Source of the DNA: Sphaerochaeta sp.
GTDB taxonomy: Bacteria; Spirochaetota; Spirochaetia; Sphaerochaetales; Sphaerochaetaceae
Assembly: GCA_023228445.1 (NCBI GenBank)
Contig: JALOBD010000021.1
Location: forward strand, 1 to 19,239
DNA: 19,239 nt
Direction of reading: 5' to 3'
The translations under genes were made by a program, and so were the position numbers. The notes under the pieces were generated by a model. It searched no databases. It had not been told where the DNA came from and worked only from the letters and a program-made list of their open reading frames with translations. Below are positions 7,513 through 15,315 of the stretch, one piece after another (position 1 is the stretch's first letter; every line of letters starts with the position of its first letter).

Positions 7513-8538
7513 TTACTCCTCGCTCAACGCTGCAACTCTATCGAAACATTTTGGCAAATTATGATTTTCAGGAAGATCTAGCGTTGGATCGTTTGCCACC
7601 GCTCTTGCATCTTCCAGACTGTATACACTGCCATCTTCATGGAATATTCCATTGAAGGTACCTACCGATCTCGGTTCTTTTAGATAGGAAGGCCTGAGCA
7701 TTAGATTCCAGATGAAGTTTCCGGTTTTGAATGCATGCAAAGATGGAGCAATCGTGCTATGGTGTGGTCGCAAATCACTTTTCCTGATGGCCTCTCCTTT
7801 CATTCCCCACCCACCTTGTCTGATCTGTTGCCACTCAGTTACCCATAATGGTTTCATGTCAACCTCTTCGATCAACTTTGCCCGATACAGCACATGGTCG
7901 AGATACGACTTGGAAAGTGGCATATTCTCATGGGTTTGATAGATGTCGATGTACTCCTTGTACAGAACATTGTCACCTATATGCTCACAACCCAACGTTA
8001 CTGGAATGTCTGCGGACGCTGATTTAGCTCTTTTCAGCAGCGCAATGGCAAAACGATGATCGTTCACGTTTTTTGGCTCGTTCGTCACTTCCACTGCTAG
8101 AATGCGTGTATCAAATTTATAGGTTTCCATGAACCAATCGAGAAATCTGAACGGTTCGTGCCATCTGCGTCTATCTGCAGTTATACTGTTTCCTGGGCTT
8201 CTTACCGCGTCACAGTCAAACTGATCTTTGCAATTCATGCTCTCTGGGGAGGGGTCGGTACCACAACATTCAAAAACAACTGGTAGTACCCTGATGCCTT
8301 TCGCTGCCGCTGTGGCAACGAAATCCTCAAAGGACTCTTCAAATTTGCTCGGATTCTCCAACCAATATTCATAACTGAGCCAGAGACGAATCGCATTGAG
8401 GTTCAATGTCTGTGCAAATCCCATGTCTCTATCTGCTACACTGTGGTCGTATTCTTTCCATTGCTGATACGCATTACATGTTCGAACTGGGATATATGCA
8501 GCACCCCTGATCTCTTCAAAATAGTCTTGTGTCAACAT
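7513..8538 (-). CDS. Clan GH-A glycoside hydrolase-like protein, cytoplasmic (copy A)
   Basis: This 341-residue paralogue of the next gene has the same landmarks: 'NAIRLWLSYEYW', 'VFECCG' at 88-93, 'VEVTNEPK' with Glu154, 'YQTHEN' at 200-205 and 'LWVTEWQQIR' with Glu235. No signal peptide or carbohydrate-binding module is visible. AAGGAGAGAGCG precedes ATG 8538, a strong ribosome site, and the gene begins 14 bases after the larA-like stop. The paired FECCG cysteines are conserved in both copies and are unusual for a GH5-type fold, so they may mark this subfamily. Two tandem copies suggest distinct linkages or a heteromeric enzyme. An isomerase-like or non-hydrolytic role on the same barrel cannot be excluded. 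Confidence 0.8.
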   Translation of the reverse strand: MLTQDYFEEIRGAAYIPVRTCNAYQQWKEYDHSVADRDMGFAQTLNLNAIRLWLSYEYWLENPSKFEESFEDFVATAAAKGIRVLPVVFECCGTDPSPESMNCKDQFDCDAVRSPGNSITADRRRWHEPFRFLDWFMETYKFDTRILAVEVTNEPKNVNDHRFAIALLKRAKSASADIPVTLGCEHIGDNVLYKEYIDIYQTHENMPLSKSYLDHVLYRAKLIEEVDMKPLWVTEWQQIRQGGWGMKGEAIRKSDLRPHHSTIAPSLHAFKTGNFIWNLMLRPSYLKEPRSVGTFNGIFHEDGSVYSLEDARAVANDPTLDLPENHNLPKCFDRVAALSEE

Positions 8539-8552
8539 CGCTCTCTCCTTTT

Positions 8553-10049
8553 TTATCTATTTTCTTTTATTACTTCAGCGCCAGACCCATTGGAACCATC
8601 ATAGACCTCATTTTTCATACCAAGATGAACAGCACCAAGCTTAAATGTAAGAGGAAGTGCTAAGATGTTCGGATTTGAAGGGAGATATTTCTGTTGGGCA
8701 TCAAGCAGTGCTTCTTCGAAGGTAGCACGTGTCTTTAGCCCCATCCCTCTGGCGATTCCCGGTTCACGTGCTCCCACTATGTAAATAGCGGACGTGTTCG
8801 TTTCGGCAAGATGAGCACAACTCATCATTGAGAACCCATGGAACGGATGGAACGCATTACAGTAACGATATTTCCTAATGTACTCATCGTTTGTGGCAAA
8901 GTATTCACCATACCTATTCATATCAGGCAAGATGTTGTTGTAATCGTGTTGGAACAAGTTGTACAACTCCCGCAGATACGGCCACCGTTCATCATGAAAA
9001 TACCCATCACAAATTGAGGACACAATGAAAACGCATCGGTCTGACATGATTCTCTTGTGCCGAATCACTTGGGCAGAGAGCGCCTGCATAAGCTGAATCG
9101 GGTTTGTCCCCATACCGTTGCCATAGTGGAAATTTGTGGGCATCCCAAAGACTATACAATCGTACTTCTTTTCAGCAAACGGAACATACGTCCTCTTGTC
9201 CGCACAAGCCCAACTCACTGGCTGCATCTCTTTTCCATAGCCTGAGAATATCGCTATCTGTCGAGAGGAGGAATCGAGGACTCCATCAACACAGAAAAAC
9301 TTCTTTCCCATTTTCTGTTCCATAAACATGCTCTGTTCATTGAACTTATTTCGCATCTCAGATGTCCCTGAGACGGGAACGAAGTCTTTTCGATGCATAA
9401 CGGAGGGAATATGGTGAGCCGCAATGGACTTCCAATGCGTAATGCCACAGCTACTGTGCTTATAGCCGCCGGAGTATCCTCCATAAGGATTACCTGAGGT
9501 GTGACCAATCATGATTGCTAAGTCGCTGTCATAGACATACTTGTTCATGATGACATGGTCACCCCCATCCGTATACCCGAGATCAACCAGATGTTCCCAA
9601 TCCTCGCTATCATGACTGATCAGCTGCCCTTGAGCATAGAACTCAGAGAAGAGATCTTCACCAAAAATCTGTCTCATCTCACGTTCAGTCGCCCTTGGAT
9701 GTAATCCATTGGAAATAACGATGAGAATGTCTCTTTTCTCAACCCCTGCTACAGAGAGTTCATCAAGGATACAGCGCATGGAGACTTTCCTATGACTCGT
9801 GGGCTGACATCCGCCTTTGACGATATCCGGGACGATGATCGTAACCTTGCTACCCTTCTTCGCCAGTTCCGTTATTGTTGGCATACCAATGGGATTCCTG
9901 ATTGACTTCATGGTCGCGGCGTAGAGTACATCCCAATCCTGTGCGATGTACTCAGGATCCTTGATTGTTTGGCCTGGAATGAAAACGTCGGTTGTATCTG
10001 GCAAATTTGCCACCATAGTGCCTTCGCCATATTCGAATTCTAATTTCAT
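8553..10049 (-). CDS. LarA-like (DUF2088) nickel-pincer racemase/epimerase family protein
   Basis: This 498-residue protein follows the LarA pattern: N-terminal 'YGEGTMVANLP', 'IVPDIVKG' (metal/substrate loop), 'SNGLHPRATEREM' with His117, 'HDSEDWEHLVDLG', then 'GNPYGGYSGGYK' with Lys197 and His213 in 'IAAHHIP'. Lys197 and His213 align with L. plantarum LarA Lys184 (cofactor tether) and His200 (nickel ligand). His117 matches His108, but the position of the second catalytic His174 is Asn187, and the usual DxTR is DIVK. The family racemises lactate or epimerises other alpha-hydroxy acids, including sugar acids. Here a C2 change on an aldonate or related acid fits the sugar context (inference). 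The start overlaps the TIM-like stop (ATGA) with AGGAG upstream. No larB, larC or larE cofactor genes are in the window. Confidence 0.8.
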   Translation of the reverse strand: MKLEFEYGEGTMVANLPDTTDVFIPGQTIKDPEYIAQDWDVLYAATMKSIRNPIGMPTITELAKKGSKVTIIVPDIVKGGCQPTSHRKVSMRCILDELSVAGVEKRDILIVISNGLHPRATEREMRQIFGEDLFSEFYAQGQLISHDSEDWEHLVDLGYTDGGDHVIMNKYVYDSDLAIMIGHTSGNPYGGYSGGYKHSSCGITHWKSIAAHHIPSVMHRKDFVPVSGTSEMRNKFNEQSMFMEQKMGKKFFCVDGVLDSSSRQIAIFSGYGKEMQPVSWACADKRTYVPFAEKKYDCIVFGMPTNFHYGNGMGTNPIQLMQALSAQVIRHKRIMSDRCVFIVSSICDGYFHDERWPYLRELYNLFQHDYNNILPDMNRYGEYFATNDEYIRKYRYCNAFHPFHGFSMMSCAHLAETNTSAIYIVGAREPGIARGMGLKTRATFEEALLDAQQKYLPSNPNILALPLTFKLGAVHLGMKNEVYDGSNGSGAEVIKENR

Positions 10050-10885
10050 GGTATTACTGCTCCTATATAGCGCTTAATGATGTCGATGTACTCATCAGGA
10101 TAGAATCCTATTTCTCCTGCAAACCTGGTGAGCGCGATCAAGCCGCCATCTATTTCAGCTATGGATGCGAGCATTTCCGCATTATCTGCCTTAAGCCCTC
10201 CGCCATACACAACATCAAGACCATTGGTTGCTTCTTTCACAAACTTGGCGACCTTCGTAATATAGGTCTTATCGGCAGGAACTTTGCCAGGACCGATCGA
10301 CCATATCGGTTCGTAGGCAATGACAACGTTCTTGCTATCAACGCTGTGCAAACCGACAGAGAGTTGTTCGCCGAGGACTTTGTTCCAGATATCAAGTTCC
10401 CTATCCGTCTCTCCGATGCAATACAGAACTTTTAATCCTGCTTTCTGAGCAGCCAGAATCTCTTTGTTGAGAATTCTGTTGATGGCAGACGTATCCGTAC
10501 CTTCAGCTTCTGAAAGAATGGTCGCAAGCTTGTTCCTTTCTTCACAATGACCGATGAGGGCGTACGTACAACCCAAGGAAGCTGCGGCATTTCCCACAAG
10601 AGAAGTTGTAAAAGCACCAAAAGCACCTCCCACAACGGTATCTTCCCAATGGAGTCCCTGGGTGCCGACTTCAATGGGGCTGCAAGCGTTCTTTGCGGTA
10701 ATTGCAGGAATCAGATGCGCTTCGGGAAAGAACATCACAAACTCGACATTTTGGAACTCCTGAAGCGTGTCCTGTGTATGCAACACGATGTGAGAGCCCC
10801 ATTCCCTTGGATCGCAAAGAGAATTCACCCCTCCCCGCTCACGTGGAATATCAAATCTCTTGAGATTGAGGTATATACGTTTCAT
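10046..10885 (-). CDS. Divergent triosephosphate isomerase-like protein
   Basis: This 279-residue TIM-barrel isomerase is longer than the usual ~250. All four catalytic residues are recognisable: Asn7 and Lys9 (NLK), His113 (IGHCEER instead of IGHSERR) and Glu192 (AYEPIWSIGPGK, the lid loop). The phosphate-binding loops are altered: YGGGL (227-231) replaces YGGSV, and 'GGLIALTRF' replaces the usual GGAS loop. It lies mid-operon between the permease (3-base gap, AAGGA ribosome site) and the LarA-like gene (4-base overlap). A housekeeping tpiA would not usually sit in such a locus. I infer isomerisation of a different small sugar phosphate, for example a tetrulose phosphate as for EryH, but ordinary TIM activity is possible. 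Confidence 0.85.
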   Translation of the reverse strand: MKRIYLNLKRFDIPRERGGVNSLCDPREWGSHIVLHTQDTLQEFQNVEFVMFFPEAHLIPAITAKNACSPIEVGTQGLHWEDTVVGGAFGAFTTSLVGNAAASLGCTYALIGHCEERNKLATILSEAEGTDTSAINRILNKEILAAQKAGLKVLYCIGETDRELDIWNKVLGEQLSVGLHSVDSKNVVIAYEPIWSIGPGKVPADKTYITKVAKFVKEATNGLDVVYGGGLKADNAEMLASIAEIDGGLIALTRFAGEIGFYPDEYIDIIKRYIGAVIP

Positions 10886-10888
10886 CGA

Positions 10889-11734
10889 TTATCCTTTTAC
10901 TGCACCGGCGATGCCGGACACAAAATATTTTTGCAAACTTATAAACGTGACGACAACTGGAATTAAAGTCATGGTACCTGCAGCAGCCATACCGGCCCAA
11001 TCTGTCGCATATGCTCCCGAAAATGCCATCATGCCGACAGGGAGAGTTTTGAGCTTTGGGGATCCCACGGTAAATACCAGAGGAATGAGCAAATTGTTCC
11101 AAGCATTCATGAACGTGAGTATTACTACCGTTGATATAATTGGCCCAGCCATCGGAAGCATGATTGAGAAAAAAATCTTTGGGAATGAAGCTCCATCAAT
11201 TATCGCTGCTTCAAATAAGGAGCGAGGCGTTTGGTCGAAGTAGTTCTTAAAGAGAAGAATCGATGTTACCTGACCACCCCCCGAAAGGGCAAGAATTACT
11301 CCCGGCATCGTCCCCATCAGCCCGAGCTTCGTACTCATCGCAGAGATTGGGATGATGGTCGTTCCATTAGGGATGAAGAAGGTCGCCAACAATATCGTCA
11401 AATACAATTTCTTCCCTTTGAAGTCGTACATGGACAATATATACCCACACGTTGAGCATCGAACTATCACCACAATGATTGCGCATGCTGTCGTGATTAC
11501 GCTGTTTACAAAATACTTTGAGAACCCCCCCTTCCCCCATGCTCCACGGTAACTGTCAAATGAAAACCTATCCGGGATCAGATTGAGTCCCTTCTGAAAG
11601 AGCTCCAATGATGTCTTCATAGAGGCACTAATCATCCATACAAATGGATAAATCCATATGAGACAGAAGACAAGAAGGAATAGAGCGACACTTAATGGTA
11701 CAATATTTCTCCTCAATGACTTACTGTTCTTCAT
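10889..11734 (-). CDS. ABC transporter permease, MalG type (CUT1)
   Basis: This 281-residue inner-membrane permease has six predicted helices. The EAA loop reads EAAIIDGASFPKIFFSIMLP, placing it with MalG/LacG/AraQ-type subunits. The C-terminus 'LQKYFVSGIAGAVKG' is the classic MalG-type ending. Its ATG overlaps the stop of the MalF-type gene (ATGA), giving coupled translation, and AGGA lies just upstream. It forms the channel with the preceding permease and receives substrate from the binding protein encoded at the head of the operon. No ATPase gene is present, so a shared ATPase is implied. Confidence 0.93.
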   Translation of the reverse strand: MKNSKSLRRNIVPLSVALFLLVFCLIWIYPFVWMISASMKTSLELFQKGLNLIPDRFSFDSYRGAWGKGGFSKYFVNSVITTACAIIVVIVRCSTCGYILSMYDFKGKKLYLTILLATFFIPNGTTIIPISAMSTKLGLMGTMPGVILALSGGGQVTSILLFKNYFDQTPRSLFEAAIIDGASFPKIFFSIMLPMAGPIISTVVILTFMNAWNNLLIPLVFTVGSPKLKTLPVGMMAFSGAYATDWAGMAAAGTMTLIPVVVTFISLQKYFVSGIAGAVKG

Positions 11735-12642
11735 ATATTCCTATATCCTCGCTGAATATTTTTGAGAAAATTCTGAACCAAGGTGATAACAACAAATATT
11801 GAGGCAAAGACCGTTGCTGCTGCCGATGCATACCCAAGCCTTGGAACCCTATCAGCAAAGGCTGTATGGTAGATGAACAGCTCGATGGCCTCAGTGGCGA
11901 AGTATGGTCCACCATTGGTTAGTGTAAGCATCAAATCAAAGACACGCAGTGAATCTCCAACGGTAAGGATTAGGATAACTCCTGCAAAGGGCTTCAGCAG
12001 AGGAGCTGTAATCATCCTAAATGCTTGTAAAGGGGATGCACCATCAACTGTAGCAGCCTCATATAGTTCAGTAGGAATGCTCTGGAGGCTTGCAATCCAA
12101 TAAATAAGCGACATCCCCATCCATTTCCAAGACCAGATTGTAGCTGAAGTACCAAGCGAAGTACTGAAGTTTGATAACAGTCCAAACCCTGCTGGTAGAA
12201 GACCCATATTATTCAACACGATGTTTATCGGTCCAAATTTTGGATCAAAAATCATCTTCATAATCGTACCGATGATGGCACCGGTAGTAACAACAGGCAA
12301 GAACAACAGTGTCCTGAAGAATGTTTTGCCAATACATCTTCTCCAAGTAAGGAGAAGAGCAAGAAACAGTGACATTAAAAATCTCAACGGTACTGCAATC
12401 AACATGAACTTGAACGTTGCCTTCATCGACGCATGAAAAAGATCATCATGAATGAGTTCAATGTAGTTGTTCAATCCATAGAAGAATCCTGAACGTTGAA
12501 ATGCAGTCCAATCGAGAAGCGAGTACCATGCTGTAGCGATTGCTGGATACACTGTGTACATTGCATAGAGAATCGTATTGGGCAACAAGAATGCAACTAT
12601 CCAAAACGTATTCTGCTTTTTAATTGTCTTGTTCAGGTTCAT
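11731..12642 (-). CDS. ABC transporter permease, MalF type (CUT1)
   Basis: This is a 303-residue permease with an N-terminal basic segment (MNLNKTIKKQNTF) followed by the first helix 'WIVAFLLPNTILYAMY'. The EAA loop is EAATVDGASPLQAFRMITAP, typical of MalF/LacF/AraP. ATG 12642 is chosen: it matches the family N-terminus and has a weak GAGA about 9 bases upstream. An in-frame TTG at 12678 would add 12 residues. It is separated from the binding-protein gene by 91 bases that hold a perfect stem-loop, so it is probably made at lower level than the binding protein. Confidence 0.92.
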   Translation of the reverse strand: MNLNKTIKKQNTFWIVAFLLPNTILYAMYTVYPAIATAWYSLLDWTAFQRSGFFYGLNNYIELIHDDLFHASMKATFKFMLIAVPLRFLMSLFLALLLTWRRCIGKTFFRTLLFLPVVTTGAIIGTIMKMIFDPKFGPINIVLNNMGLLPAGFGLLSNFSTSLGTSATIWSWKWMGMSLIYWIASLQSIPTELYEAATVDGASPLQAFRMITAPLLKPFAGVILILTVGDSLRVFDLMLTLTNGGPYFATEAIELFIYHTAFADRVPRLGYASAAATVFASIFVVITLVQNFLKNIQRGYRNI

Positions 12643-12698
12643 CACTAGTTTCTCAGGGTATTTCGCAGGACCTATCAAATCACTATTCCATAATACAA

Positions 12699-12724
12699 CC
12701 TACCTCCAGGAACCTGGAGGTAGG
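12699..12724 (-). promoter_or_regulatory. Perfect stem-loop between binding protein and permease genes
   Basis: CCTACCTCCAGG (12699-12710) and CCTGGAGGTAGG (12713-12724) form a perfect 12-bp inverted repeat around a two-base centre. One more A-T pair adds to the outside. It lies 10 bases after the binding-protein stop in the leftward transcript and is followed by a poor U-run (TTGTATTATG). Position and structure fit a leaky terminator or mRNA-stabilising hairpin that raises binding-protein level over permeases, as known for malE-malF type junctions. Confidence 0.7.
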
Positions 12725-12733
12725 TCCAATCAA

Positions 12734-14134
12734 TCACAGCTGTGAATACTTTTCTGATGTATAGCTTTCACCGTATACGTAGTTCGGGAAAACATAGTCA
12801 TCAAATGAGACCTTGTACCCAAGCGACTGACACTTTTTGATAGATTCATCCCGGGCAGCTGTAAGCTGAGTGTTGTATCTATGGAGGGCTGTTTCCCAAT
12901 CCTTGAGCGCTCCAGAGAAGTACCCATTGAGAATCTCACTCGGTGTCGGGGAGACCGTCCTCATATTTGCCTCAATTTGAAGAGCATCAAGGTTTCTCAA
13001 TCCAAGATACGGCTTCACACCCATTCTCCTCGTAAACATGTCGACTGAATCACGATATGATTGATGCACATCAGCCAAGGCCAGAGCATTCAGATTAAAC
13101 GGAGGCTGATCTTGAACATTGGCTATTTTGACTTGGTATTCATCGCCAAGCATTCCAAGTATAAGCTCGGTAGCTTCATGCCGATAGGAGGAGTTGTTGG
13201 CGATAAAATATACACCAGCAGCAGGCTCGGAATAAATCATATAATCCTCACCATTTGGAGTAATAGTCTCACACACGGCAAAGTCATCCAATTCAGGCAT
13301 GAAATTGTTTTTTGTGATACCAACATTCCAAATTCCATCGATGAGGAATGCAGCTTCGCCAGCAGCCCATCTTTCTCTAGCTTCCTTCATGTTGAAGTTG
13401 ACTGAAGAAGGCATGATAAGCCCTTCATCCCACATTTTTGTAAGGAGTTTGAACAGTTCAATCATCTGCGGAGAATCCCACTGGTAAGCTCCGGTGTTCC
13501 AGTTGATAACAGGTGTTCGTGCTGCATCCATCATGTACATAAACGTTTCGTTGATCCTCGTTGTAAAGGCCATAGGAAGGATGAGGCCATACACTGTACC
13601 ATTGGACTCTTTGTAAATGCGTTTGCATTCATTGTAGAAGTCGTCGTAGGTAACAGGCACATTTTTGACTAACGAGGGTTGGTAATACATCAACGCACAG
13701 TGGTTTTGGCTGAAGAGAGGAATAGAGTAGACTTCTCCCTTGTATGTGGTCAAACCCTCAAAGAGTTGGTCCTGGATATCTTTAGAGAAATGATCGATAC
13801 CTACCTCTAAAGGAGAGACCCATTTTTCAGCAAACATCTGCGAGGCACCGCCAGAAAATGTAACCGTAAATATGTCAGGTAGTTGATTCGATCGATAAGA
13901 AACATATAAAGCGTCCGTCATCTTGTCCGGTGAAGCGAGAGTGTATTCGATGTCGATACCTTTCTCTGCTTTGAACTCGCGGAAGAGATCCTCATTCATC
14001 TTTGAAAAAGTTTCAAAATGTTCCCAGAAGGAAAGGGGTTTTCTCGCTTTCGAAGCACTTTCGGAGCTACCTCCGGCGAAGACTGGAGCTACAAGAATCA
14101 ACAGGCAAATCGCGACTACAAACAGCTTTTTCAT
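12734..14134 (-). CDS. ABC transporter sugar-binding protein (CUT1, MalE/UgpB-like)
   Basis: This 466-residue extracellular solute-binding protein family 1 member heads the island operon. A signal peptide spans residues 1-20 (MKKLFVVAICLLILVAPVFA), followed by GGSSES without a lipobox Cys, the same style as the other binding protein in this window. Family landmarks are 'DIFTVTFSGGASQMFAEKW', 'YKGEVYSIPLFSQ' and 'RERWAAGEAAFLIDGIW' (the G-x-A-A-F/M motif). AAAGGAG precedes ATG 14134. It is transcribed divergently from lacI, the expected LacI-controlled layout. The ligand is unknown; the downstream enzymes suggest a small glycoside or sugar acid. Confidence 0.92.
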   Translation of the reverse strand: MKKLFVVAICLLILVAPVFAGGSSESASKARKPLSFWEHFETFSKMNEDLFREFKAEKGIDIEYTLASPDKMTDALYVSYRSNQLPDIFTVTFSGGASQMFAEKWVSPLEVGIDHFSKDIQDQLFEGLTTYKGEVYSIPLFSQNHCALMYYQPSLVKNVPVTYDDFYNECKRIYKESNGTVYGLILPMAFTTRINETFMYMMDAARTPVINWNTGAYQWDSPQMIELFKLLTKMWDEGLIMPSSVNFNMKEARERWAAGEAAFLIDGIWNVGITKNNFMPELDDFAVCETITPNGEDYMIYSEPAAGVYFIANNSSYRHEATELILGMLGDEYQVKIANVQDQPPFNLNALALADVHQSYRDSVDMFTRRMGVKPYLGLRNLDALQIEANMRTVSPTPSEILNGYFSGALKDWETALHRYNTQLTAARDESIKKCQSLGYKVSFDDYVFPNYVYGESYTSEKYSQL

Positions 14135-14280
14135 TGCTTTCTCCTTTTTTGCATACTATTTGCATAATTTGCATTGACAACGTGCAAATTTTAGTGCAAA
14201 CTTCAAATATGTTTAAACCAATATTTGCATAGAAATTTTCATAATGCAAGAAAAATATTTTATTTTCGATAGGTGGGTTC
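14135..14280. promoter_or_regulatory. Divergent control region between sugar operon and lacI, with repeated TTTGCATA boxes
   Basis: This AT-rich region carries TTTGCATA at 14148-14155, 14159-14166 and 14224-14231, TTTGCATT at 14168-14175, and inverted TGCAAA at 14183-14188 and 14195-14200. Neighbouring boxes are about 9-12 bases apart, near one helical turn, and TTTGCA(14168)/TGCAAA(14188) makes a small inverted repeat. A possible leftward promoter is TTGTCA, 16 bases, TAGTAT on the minus strand, which would place the start very close to the binding-protein ribosome site. TTGACA (14174-14179) could serve lacI but lacks a good -10. The LacI-type protein probably acts here. Confidence 0.5.
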
Positions 14281-15315
14281 ATGAAAATAACACTAAAAGA
14301 CATCGCTAATGACGTCGGGGTTTCTATATCAACTGTTTCACGAGTAGTTAATTCGAGAAACCCTAATGCAGCTTCACCTGAAATTCAGCAACGCATTTGG
14401 GAGAGTGTTCGCAATAGTGGATACATTCCAAACACAAAATCACGCAAAAACTACACAATTTTAGACCAAAATTCAGATACCCAATCATCGGTGAATGTAA
14501 TAGCCTGTATCTTTGCGCGAAACAACCTGAATGTTGGGGACAATGCATATTTTACTGGAATGGCGAGGTGTTTTGAGCGAACGGCTCTTGAGCTGAATTA
14601 CTCCACCCAAAATCATTTCACGGCTGTCGAATTGCATGAGAAGAACATCGAAGCTATGTCAAGACAACATCTCGATGGTGTGCTGGTAATCGGTAGGCAC
14701 GACAAGGTCCTCATCGAAAAACTTTCAAAATTCGTAAAACACATTGTCTATGCGGGATTGGCCAGGCCTGCCGCAGATACATATGACTCTGTTGTCTGCG
14801 ACAGGTATGCCATTGGAACCACTGCTGCAAGATATCTCATGGATTTAGGGCATCGAAAGATTGGGTATATCGGAGAAATCGACAACGAAATTACCTTTGA
14901 TGGGTTCTCAATTGAATTGAAGGCGAATGGGTTGGACCTTACTCAAAATTCGGTAATCAATCTATATGCTTCGATGGAAAATGGGTATATTGGGATGAAG
15001 AAACTCCTTGATTCGAAAAATCACCCCACAGCTGTATTCTGCATGAACGACTATGTTGCCGTCGGTGCGATGCGTGCCGTTCACGAATCGGGAATCAACT
15101 GCCCAAAAGAGATTTCTATCCTCGGCGTCGATGACATCGAAGCTGCAGCCTACACTACTCCCAAACTAACAACAATTCATACGCCGATGGAGGAACTCGG
15201 AAGCATCGCCTCAAAAATTCTTATTGATCGAATCGAAGGGGGACACACAATCAACATGAAAGTCCAGCTTCCGTTCCACATTATTGAAAGAGAAAGTTGT
15301 ATCTCAATCAAATGA
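14281..15315 (+). CDS. LacI-family transcriptional regulator
   Basis: This 344-residue repressor starts with the classic LacI HTH and hinge helix (TLKDIANDVGVSISTVSRVV, residues 4-23). The periplasmic-binding-protein-like sensor domain follows, with 'YFTGMARCFERTAL', 'DGVLVIGRHD', 'ARYLMDLGHRKIGYIGE', 'TAVFCMNDYVAVGAMRAV' and 'ISILGVDDIEAAAYTTPKLTTI'. AGGTGGG lies 4 bases before the ATG. It is the only protein gene on the plus strand and is divergent from the sugar operon, so it most likely controls that operon and itself in response to the imported sugar or a metabolite. Its codon and base composition is AT-rich, like the rest of the island. Confidence 0.95.
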   Translation: MKITLKDIANDVGVSISTVSRVVNSRNPNAASPEIQQRIWESVRNSGYIPNTKSRKNYTILDQNSDTQSSVNVIACIFARNNLNVGDNAYFTGMARCFERTALELNYSTQNHFTAVELHEKNIEAMSRQHLDGVLVIGRHDKVLIEKLSKFVKHIVYAGLARPAADTYDSVVCDRYAIGTTAARYLMDLGHRKIGYIGEIDNEITFDGFSIELKANGLDLTQNSVINLYASMENGYIGMKKLLDSKNHPTAVFCMNDYVAVGAMRAVHESGINCPKEISILGVDDIEAAAYTTPKLTTIHTPMEELGSIASKILIDRIEGGHTINMKVQLPFHIIERESCISIK

